From assembly GCF_024756275.1 (NCBI RefSeq), contig NZ_JANUGQ010000023.1, forward strand, positions 47,652 through 111,651: DNA of 64,000 bases, read 5' to 3'. Both the position numbers and the translations under genes were made by a program. This document shows positions 59,014 through 64,000 of this stretch, piece by piece; the stretch's first letter is position 1, and the number at the start of each line of letters is the position of its first letter. The notes beneath the pieces are model-generated. The model made no database searches and was not told where the DNA came from. It saw only the letters and a program-made list of their open reading frames with translations. Source of the DNA: Streptomyces pyxinae (GTDB lineage: Bacteria > Actinomycetota > Actinomycetes > Streptomycetales > Streptomycetaceae).

Positions 59014-60051
59014 TCAGGCGGTCCAGTCGAGGATGATCTTGCCACTGCGGGCGGTGGCCGCCTCGTCGAAGGCGGCGTCGAAGTCCCGGTAGCCGTAGGA
59101 GCCGGTGATGACCGGGGTCAGGTCGAGGCCGCCCTCCAGCAGCACCGTCATCGCGTACCAGGTCTCGAACATCTCGCGGCCGTAGATGCCCTTGACGGTG
59201 ATCATCGAGGTCACGATCTTCGCCCAGTCGACGGCGAACTCCTCGGCCGGCAGCCCCAGCATGGCGATCTTCCCGCCATGGGTCAGATTGGCCACCATGT
59301 CCCGCATCGCCTCGGCCCGGCCGGACATCTCCAGACCGACGTCGAAGCCCTCGCGCAGCCCCAGCCGCCGCTGGGCGTCGGCGATGGTGGACTCCGCGAC
59401 ATTGACCGCCAGGGTGGCGCCGGCCTTGCGGGCCAGCTCCAGCCGCGCCTCGCTGATGTCGGTGATCACCACATTGCGCGCGCCGGCGTGCTTGGCGACC
59501 GCCGCCGCCATGATGCCGATCGGGCCCGCGCCGGTGATCAGCACGTCCTCACCGACCAGCGGGAAGGAGAGCGCGGTGTGCACGGCGTTGCCGAACGGAT
59601 CGAAGATCGCCGCCACATCCAGGTCCACCTTGGTCCGGTGCACCCACACATTGGACGCGGGCAGCGCCACATACTCCGCGAACGCCCCGTCCCGGCCGAC
59701 GCCCAGACCCACCGTCGCGCGGCAGAGGTGCCGGCGCCCGGCCAGACAGTTGCGGCACTTCCCGCAGACCAGATGGCCTTCGCCGCTCACCAGATCGCCC
59801 ACCGCGATGTCGCCGGTGTCCGCGACGTCCGCGCCGACCGCCGCCACCTCGCCGACGAACTCGTGCCCCAGCACCAGCGGGGCCCGCACCGCCTGCCGGG
59901 CCCAGCCGTCCCAGGCGCGGATGTGCAGGTCCGTGCCGCAGATCCCGGTACGCAGCACCCGGATGAGGACGTCCCCGGGCCCCGCCTCGGGTTCCGGCAC
60001 GTCCATGAGCCGGAGGCCGGGCTCGGCCCGGTGCTTGACGAGTGCCTTCAT
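59014..60051 (-). CDS. tdh: L-threonine 3-dehydrogenase
   Basis: This 345-residue zinc alcohol-dehydrogenase-fold enzyme oxidises threonine to 2-amino-3-oxobutanoate with NAD. Seen are catalytic zinc ligand Cys38 (GICGTDLH), His63-Glu64 (GHEFVGE), the structural zinc cysteines 96, 99, 102 and 110, and the dinucleotide fold VLITGAGPIGIMAAAVAKHAG. Its pairing with kbl confirms the role. GGAG precedes the ATG. Confidence 0.96.
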   Translation of the reverse strand: MKALVKHRAEPGLRLMDVPEPEAGPGDVLIRVLRTGICGTDLHIRAWDGWARQAVRAPLVLGHEFVGEVAAVGADVADTGDIAVGDLVSGEGHLVCGKCRNCLAGRRHLCRATVGLGVGRDGAFAEYVALPASNVWVHRTKVDLDVAAIFDPFGNAVHTALSFPLVGEDVLITGAGPIGIMAAAVAKHAGARNVVITDISEARLELARKAGATLAVNVAESTIADAQRRLGLREGFDVGLEMSGRAEAMRDMVANLTHGGKIAMLGLPAEEFAVDWAKIVTSMITVKGIYGREMFETWYAMTVLLEGGLDLTPVITGSYGYRDFDAAFDEAATARSGKIILDWTA

Positions 60052-60207
60052 ACGGGTGGCTCCAGAGGGAGAGGTGGCGCTGATCGTGAACGCGCTCCAA
60101 TCTGCCCAGTGCCGCCCGCCGCGTCCATCGAGGATTTCTTAAGCGGGCCCACAGCGGAGCTTCACACGCGCCCCCCGCGCCCCGGGCGCCCGTTCATGAA
60201 CCGCTGG

Positions 60208-61017
60208 TCACACGGGCCCCCGCAGCAGTGCGGCGGTGCCGGCGTCGGCCGGCAGGAAGGTTTCGACGGCCAGCTCCGATACGGTGACGTCCATCGGCGT
60301 GTTGAACGTCGACACCGACGAGACGAAGGACAGCAGCCGCCCCCGGTGCTCGATCCGCAGCGGCAGCGCGATCGCCGGGGCGAGCGGCCGCGGGTCCGCC
60401 ACCGGGTCCGTCGCGTCGGCCGAGCCGGGCACCGGATACCCGGACAGCTCCTCGTACAGCGCCCGCAGCTCCGCCGGCCCGCCGGGACCGAGCCGCCGTT
60501 CCAGTTGCTCCAGCAGATGCCCGCGCCACTCGGGCAGATTGCGGATGCGCGGCGCCAGACCGCGTGGGTGCAGCATCACCCGCATGGCGTTCAGCGGCGG
60601 TGCCAGCAACTCCCCGGCCACCCCGTCGAGCAGCCGGGTGATGCCCTCGTTGGCGGCCACCACCCGGTAGCAGCCGTCCAGCACCAGCGCCGGATACGGT
60701 TCGTACCCGGCGAGCAGCCGGCCGATCGCCTCGCGCACCGGCTCCAGCGCCGGATCGTCCAGCGGCGTCTCCGGATAGCGCGGCGCGTACCCGGCGGCCA
60801 GCAGCAGCGTGTTCCGCTCCCGCACCGGCACGTCCAGCCGATCCGCCAGCCGCAGCACCATGGCCTCGCTGGGCCGGGAGCGCCCGTTCTCCACGAACGA
60901 GATGTGCCGGGCCGACGACTCCGCCCGCAGCGCCAGCTCCAGCTGGCTCAGCCGCCGCCGCTCCCGCCACGCCTTCAGCAGCGGGCCTACTCCCGTACGT
61001 GCCCCCGCAGTTGTCAT
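60208..61017 (-). CDS. XRE-family regulator with MmyB-like ligand domain
   Basis: This 269-residue protein has an N-terminal helix-turn-helix (LKAWRERRRLSQLELALRAESSARHISFVENGRSRPS) and a C-terminal MmyB/PAS-like domain (YPALVLDGCYRVVAANEGITRLL, then the LSFVSSVSTFNTPMDVTVSELAVETFLPAD end). Such proteins repress a nearby gene and sense a hydrophobic ligand. It starts leaderless, with TACCGT 6 bases before the ATG, and direct repeats overlap that promoter, so self-control is likely. Confidence 0.9.
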   Translation of the reverse strand: MTTAGARTGVGPLLKAWRERRRLSQLELALRAESSARHISFVENGRSRPSEAMVLRLADRLDVPVRERNTLLLAAGYAPRYPETPLDDPALEPVREAIGRLLAGYEPYPALVLDGCYRVVAANEGITRLLDGVAGELLAPPLNAMRVMLHPRGLAPRIRNLPEWRGHLLEQLERRLGPGGPAELRALYEELSGYPVPGSADATDPVADPRPLAPAIALPLRIEHRGRLLSFVSSVSTFNTPMDVTVSELAVETFLPADAGTAALLRGPV

Positions 61018-61041
61018 ACCGAGACGGTAACCGAGACCGGT
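61018..61041. promoter_or_regulatory. 12-bp direct repeat over the XRE gene promoter
   Basis: ACCGAGACGGTA at 61018-61029 is followed at once by ACCGAGACCGGT at 61030-61041. On the minus strand the -10 TACCGT (61029 to 61024) lies within it, so a protein bound to the repeats would cover the promoter. Confidence 0.5.
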
Positions 61042-61243
61042 GACCGGCCCCGCCGCGCGCCCCCGCTGCCCGCCCGAGCGACCCGTGTCCGGGCGGTGCG
61101 GCAGGGGGCAGGGGCCGTATCGTCGCGGTGACCGTCCCCGCCGGGCGGGCGCCGCGCCGTAACACCCGTGCGCGTGGCGGCGTACCGCCGGACGAAGGAA
61201 GAATCGCGACGGACACGATCGACGGACGCGAAGGAGCCCGGAG

Positions 61244-61549
61244 ATGACCGCCAAGCCGCTGACCACCCAGGAGATCCAGGACCGGCTGCGGGAGCTGCCC
61301 GGCTGGTCCCAGGAGGGGGACCGGATCGCCCGGACGTACCGCCTCGGCTCGCATGTCGCCGCCGCCGCGCTGGTCGCCCATGTGGTGGCGCTCCAGGAGG
61401 AGCTGAACCACCACTCCGAACTGACCCTGGGCTACGACACCGTCGGTCTGACGGTGACCAGCCATGACGTCGGGGGCGCCGTCACCGGGCGGGACTTCGC
61501 GCTGGCCGCCCGGGTGGAGGCCGCCGCCTCCGCGCACGGCGCGGAGTGA
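61244..61549 (+). CDS. 4a-hydroxytetrahydrobiopterin dehydratase (PCD/DCoH)
   Basis: This 101-residue protein has the pterin dehydratase pattern: LTTQEIQDRLRELPGWSQEGDRIARTY, LVAHVVALQEELNHHSELTLGYDTVGLTVTSHDVGGAVTGRDFALAARV. The His-His pair (usually HHP) and later Asp match the active site. It recycles pterin cofactors or trims related compounds. Length is normal. AAGGAG lies before the ATG. Confidence 0.92.
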   Translation: MTAKPLTTQEIQDRLRELPGWSQEGDRIARTYRLGSHVAAAALVAHVVALQEELNHHSELTLGYDTVGLTVTSHDVGGAVTGRDFALAARVEAAASAHGAE

Positions 61550-61867
61550 GCGGACGGGGGCCTGCCCCGGCCCACGCGGTCGCTCCGGTCCACGCGGTCT
61601 CTCCGTCCGGGGCGGGGCCCGGGCCGGACGGCGCCCTCCCGGGCGACGAAATGGCTCGCCGTCGAGCCCCCTGAGCAGGTCGCCGAAGTGCTGTTGATCC
61701 CCGAAGGCCGGTCCCACGACCGGCGAACCTGCGGGATGGACCCCGAGGACGGTGGCGGGCATCATCCCCGAAACCGGCCGGCTCAAGGCAACCGCGTCGG
61801 CCTGCCCGGCCCCGCCCACCCGGGCACGGGCCGGCCGCCACCGGGTCCGGCGGCGGCCGGCCGGCGG
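61550..61867. other. 318-bp spacer without a clear gene
   Basis: Reading frames are open on both strands (for example minus 61600-61790) with fairly high GC third positions, but no start with a ribosome site and no family match. It lies downstream of the permease pair. A decayed gene is possible. I looked for a cobalamin riboswitch and did not find the conserved core. Confidence 0.3.
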
Positions 61868-62719
61868 TCAGAGCGCCGGGACGTTGTCCCAGTACGGATT
61901 GACCGGCGGTGCCGTGGGCCGCACCGCCCGGGCGTCCAGCCCCGCCACCGCCCCCGCCGTGCCCAGGGTGCCGTCCGGATGCCAGGTCCCGGTCACCCGT
62001 ACCCAGGAGTCGGCGGGCGGCGCCGGAACGCCGTGGACCCTGACCCGCAGTGTCTGGGAGTCCGCGGCACAGCAGCTCACCACCAGCCGGGTCACATACC
62101 AGTCGCCGCCGCCGGCCGGGGTGACGAACCCGGTGAGCAGCACCGTCCGCCGGGCCACCGCCCGGGACTCGTCCTGCTGCACCCGGGCGATGAACTGGGA
62201 GAGTGAGAGCGGCACCGGCTCCCCGGCCGGCAACGGGTCGAACGCCGCCACGGCCGCCACCGGCTTGTCGTTCCCCCGGGCGGCGGTGTACGCCCCCAGC
62301 GCGGGCGGCGCGTACACCAGCAGCGCCACCACCGGCAGGAACAGCAACCAGGCGACACCGGGGCCGTGCCGGTGGTCATGTCCATGACTGTGCTCATGGC
62401 TGTCACCGTGCTCGTGGCCCTGCTCCTCGCTGCCGCCGGGGAGCGCACGCGCGGCTCGCGAGGAACGAGCGGGCGAGTCCGGCCGGCCGCCGGCATCGGC
62501 TTCCGACGCGCCCGGAGAAGAACCGAGCCCTTCGAAGAAGGGCAGCCCGTCCCGGATCGCCCCCAGTACGCCGAGTGCCACCAGGACCAGACCGGACGCG
62601 ATCAGATACGGGCGCAGGCCCTCCTTGACGTACCGCAGCCAGAGCTCGGTCAGCAGCGAGATGTGCAGCACCGCCGCACCCGCGAGGAGCAGCAGGACGG
62701 CCTGGACGGGGCGCCTCAC
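61868..62719 (-). CDS. TIGR03943/DUF1980 family permease subunit with His-rich loop
   Basis: This 283-residue protein has three helices (VQAVLLLLAGAAVLHIS, PYLIASGLVLVALGVLGAI, WLLFLPVVALLVYAPPALGAY) and a C-terminal soluble domain with the SCCAADSQTLRVRV motif typical of the family. The loop between helices 2 and 3 is full of histidine (10 His in 22 residues around EHGDSHEHSHGHDHRHG), a probable metal-binding site. The GTG at 62719 overlaps the permease stop. The pair likely moves or senses a metal such as zinc. Confidence 0.88.
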   Translation of the reverse strand: MRRPVQAVLLLLAGAAVLHISLLTELWLRYVKEGLRPYLIASGLVLVALGVLGAIRDGLPFFEGLGSSPGASEADAGGRPDSPARSSRAARALPGGSEEQGHEHGDSHEHSHGHDHRHGPGVAWLLFLPVVALLVYAPPALGAYTAARGNDKPVAAVAAFDPLPAGEPVPLSLSQFIARVQQDESRAVARRTVLLTGFVTPAGGGDWYVTRLVVSCCAADSQTLRVRVHGVPAPPADSWVRVTGTWHPDGTLGTAGAVAGLDARAVRPTAPPVNPYWDNVPAL

Positions 62720-63702
62720 AGCAGCCACCACCCGGTCAGCGCGCTGCACACCACGGCCAGCACGGCGGTGGCCGCCGAGAACCGCACCGCGAAGGCCCGG
62801 CCGAAGGTGCCGGCCTGGAGGGCTATCAGCTTCACGTCCACCATCGGGCCCATGACCAGGAAAGCCAGCCGGGCGGTGGGGGAGAAGCCGGTCAGCGAGG
62901 CGGCCACGAAGGCGTCCGCCTCCGAGCAGACGGCCAGGACGACCGCCAGCCCGGCGAGGAACAGCACCGAGAGCCACGGGGATCCGGCGAAGGCGTCCAG
63001 CACCGAGCGGGGCACCAGGACATTGAAGGTGGCCGCCGCCAGCGCGCCCACCACCAGGAAACCGCCGGCGTGCAGAAAGTCGTGCTGGAATCCGGTCCGG
63101 AACTCCTCCCAGCGGCTCACCCCGGTCCGGTGCCCGGTGGGCCGGGCGGGCATCCGCAGCCACTCCGGCCGGCCGAACCGCAGCCAGAGCCAGCCCATGC
63201 CCGCCGCCGTCACCAGCGAGGCGACCAGCCGGGCGGCCACCATGGCGGGCTGTCCGGGGAAGGCCACCGCCGTCGCCACCAGCACCACCGGGTTGACGGC
63301 CGGCGCCGAGAGCAGAAACGCGAAGGCGGCGGCCGGCGTCACCCCGCGCCGGATCAGCGACCCCGCCACCGGCACCGAGGCGCACTCGCACCCCGGCAGC
63401 ACCACTCCGGCGGCGCCCGCCACCGGGACGGCCAGCGCCGGATTGCGCGGCAGCAGCCGGCTGAACACCCGCTCCGGTACGAAGGCGCTGACGGCCCCGG
63501 AGATCGCCGTGCCGAACAGCAGAAACGGCAGCGCCTGCACGGTCAGCGCCACCGCGATGGTCTCCCAGGCGCGGAAGCCCGGGTGGTCGAGGAGGGAGAG
63601 CGCCACCCCGGCGGCCACCAGCACCGCGACGGCGCCGGTCCCGAACCGGACCGGCGCCGTGACACCTCGCGGACGCTCCCGCACGGGAGCCACTTCGGTC
63701 AT
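62716..63702 (-). CDS. YraQ-family (DUF318) permease
   Basis: This 328-residue membrane protein has eight or so helices. Family motifs are visible: QALPFLLFGTAISG, the cysteine stretch VVLPGCECASVPVAGSLIRRG, LLSAPAVNPVVL, and the second-half SEADAFVAASL. The ATG at 63702 is chosen: a leaderless promoter (TAGGGT) ends 9 bases upstream. It forms a coupled pair with the His-rich protein. Confidence 0.88.
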   Translation of the reverse strand: MTEVAPVRERPRGVTAPVRFGTGAVAVLVAAGVALSLLDHPGFRAWETIAVALTVQALPFLLFGTAISGAVSAFVPERVFSRLLPRNPALAVPVAGAAGVVLPGCECASVPVAGSLIRRGVTPAAAFAFLLSAPAVNPVVLVATAVAFPGQPAMVAARLVASLVTAAGMGWLWLRFGRPEWLRMPARPTGHRTGVSRWEEFRTGFQHDFLHAGGFLVVGALAAATFNVLVPRSVLDAFAGSPWLSVLFLAGLAVVLAVCSEADAFVAASLTGFSPTARLAFLVMGPMVDVKLIALQAGTFGRAFAVRFSAATAVLAVVCSALTGWWLL

Positions 63703-63710
63703 GGCCACCT

Positions 63711-63716
63711 ACCCTA
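63711..63716 (-). promoter_or_regulatory. Leaderless promoter of the permease pair
   Basis: On the minus strand TAGGGT (63716 to 63711) is a -10 placed 8 bases before the ATG at 63702. No ribosome site is present, so the mRNA likely starts at or near the codon. No clear Zur-type box was seen. Confidence 0.5.
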
Positions 63717-63740
63717 AGGGCGGCCGCCGACAGTGCCTCC

Positions 63741-63773
63741 GGCGGGCTCCCGGGACAGCCCCGGGAGCCCGCC
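63741..63773. terminator. 14-bp hairpin terminator
   Basis: GGCGGGCTCCCGGG at 63741-63754 pairs perfectly with its complement at 63760-63773, loop 5 bases. It lies 22 bases after the end of the sigma factor gene on the minus strand and upstream of the permease promoter, insulating the two. Confidence 0.88.
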
Positions 63774-63795
63774 TCCACCAAGGGGCTGAGGGGGC

Positions 63796-64000
63796 TCAGC
63801 GGTTGGTGAGCAGCCCCTCGCGCAGGCGCTTGAGGGTGCGGGAGAGCAGCCGGGAGACATGCATCTGGGAGCAGCCGAGGCGCTCGCCGATCTGCGACTG
63901 GGTCAGCTCCTCCACGAAGCGGAGGTGCAGGATCTGCCGGTCGCGGTCATCCAGGTCCGCGATGAGCGGGGCCAGCGCGTGGAAGTTCTCCGCCAGTTCG
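63796..64000 (-). CDS. SigB/SigF-family sigma factor (N-terminus beyond window)
   Basis: Only the last 67 or so codons are inside. They encode region 4: LDDRDRQILHLRFVEELTQSQIGERLGCSQMHVSRLLSRTLKRLREGLL, then TNR and stop. It is close to the region 4 of the sigma factor at 46203-46997 (QMHVSRLIS there), so it belongs to the same SigB/SigF/SigG group. Promoter choice cannot be judged from this part. Confidence 0.9.
   Translation of the reverse strand, partial: ELAENFHALAPLIADLDDRDRQILHLRFVEELTQSQIGERLGCSQMHVSRLLSRTLKRLREGLLTNR

Noticed and set aside
61680..61830. Cobalamin riboswitch downstream of the permease pair
   Set aside because: The conserved core (GGGAA-CCGGTG type and GCCACTG) is not present on either strand, and there is no target gene in the right place.

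Overview
The window comes from a very high-GC actinomycete, almost certainly Streptomyces or a close relative. The codon third positions are nearly all G or C. GTG and TTG starts are common, four-base stop/start overlaps link many genes, promoters include leaderless TANNNT types, and the gas vesicle gene set is of the streptomycete kind. No rRNA, tRNA, CRISPR array, insertion sequence or origin was seen. Both ends cut genes: a radical SAM gene at the left and a sigma factor gene at the right.

Layout. At 1-6.4 kb lie an SOS-box-linked radical SAM gene, an SRPBCC protein, a multidrug MFS transporter with extra C-terminal beta-sandwich domains, a ClC-type channel and a small membrane protein. 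At 6.7-12.4 kb is a peptide-breakdown group (M55 D-aminopeptidase, M20 hydrolase, S9 peptidase, S66 LD-carboxypeptidase). At 12.5-19.9 kb are a lipoprotein, a MacAB-like ABC export system and a two-component system whose kinase and regulator genes face each other. The ABC operon carries an 11-bp direct repeat placed as an OmpR-type activator site. At 20-24 kb are adenosine deaminase, a GntR regulator and an MFS transporter, which share one palindromic operator motif.

The centre holds two gas vesicle clusters pointing away from each other. Cluster 1 (24.1-30.3 kb, minus) has gvpO-A-F-G-Y-Z-J-L-S-K. Cluster 2 (35.9-40.3 kb, plus) has gvpO-A-F-G-J-L-S-K. Cluster 2 lacks gvpY and gvpZ and has a 17-bp perfect hairpin at that spot. 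Between the clusters lie a VOC protein, NDH-2 fused by translational coupling to a transketolase, a GNAT enzyme and a decayed LigD polymerase-domain fragment.

At 40.4-47 kb is a stress-flavoured block: PAP2/diacylglycerol-kinase fusion, Rv2629-like protein, PfpI protein, DUF2795 protein and a SigB/SigF-type sigma factor. Two of these genes have good SigB-type promoters (GNNT-N14/15-GGGTAC). At 47-51 kb are an aminotransferase-like protein without a single lysine, two metallo-beta-lactamase-fold hydrolases and a DedA protein. At 51-64 kb are an orphan resolvase-like domain, a holin/alkaline-phosphatase fusion, an amino acid permease, the tdh-kbl-lysR threonine catabolic operon, an XRE regulator, a pterin dehydratase, a putative metal permease pair and a second SigB-type sigma factor.

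All functional names rest on sequence motifs read by eye and on family knowledge; no database search was run.
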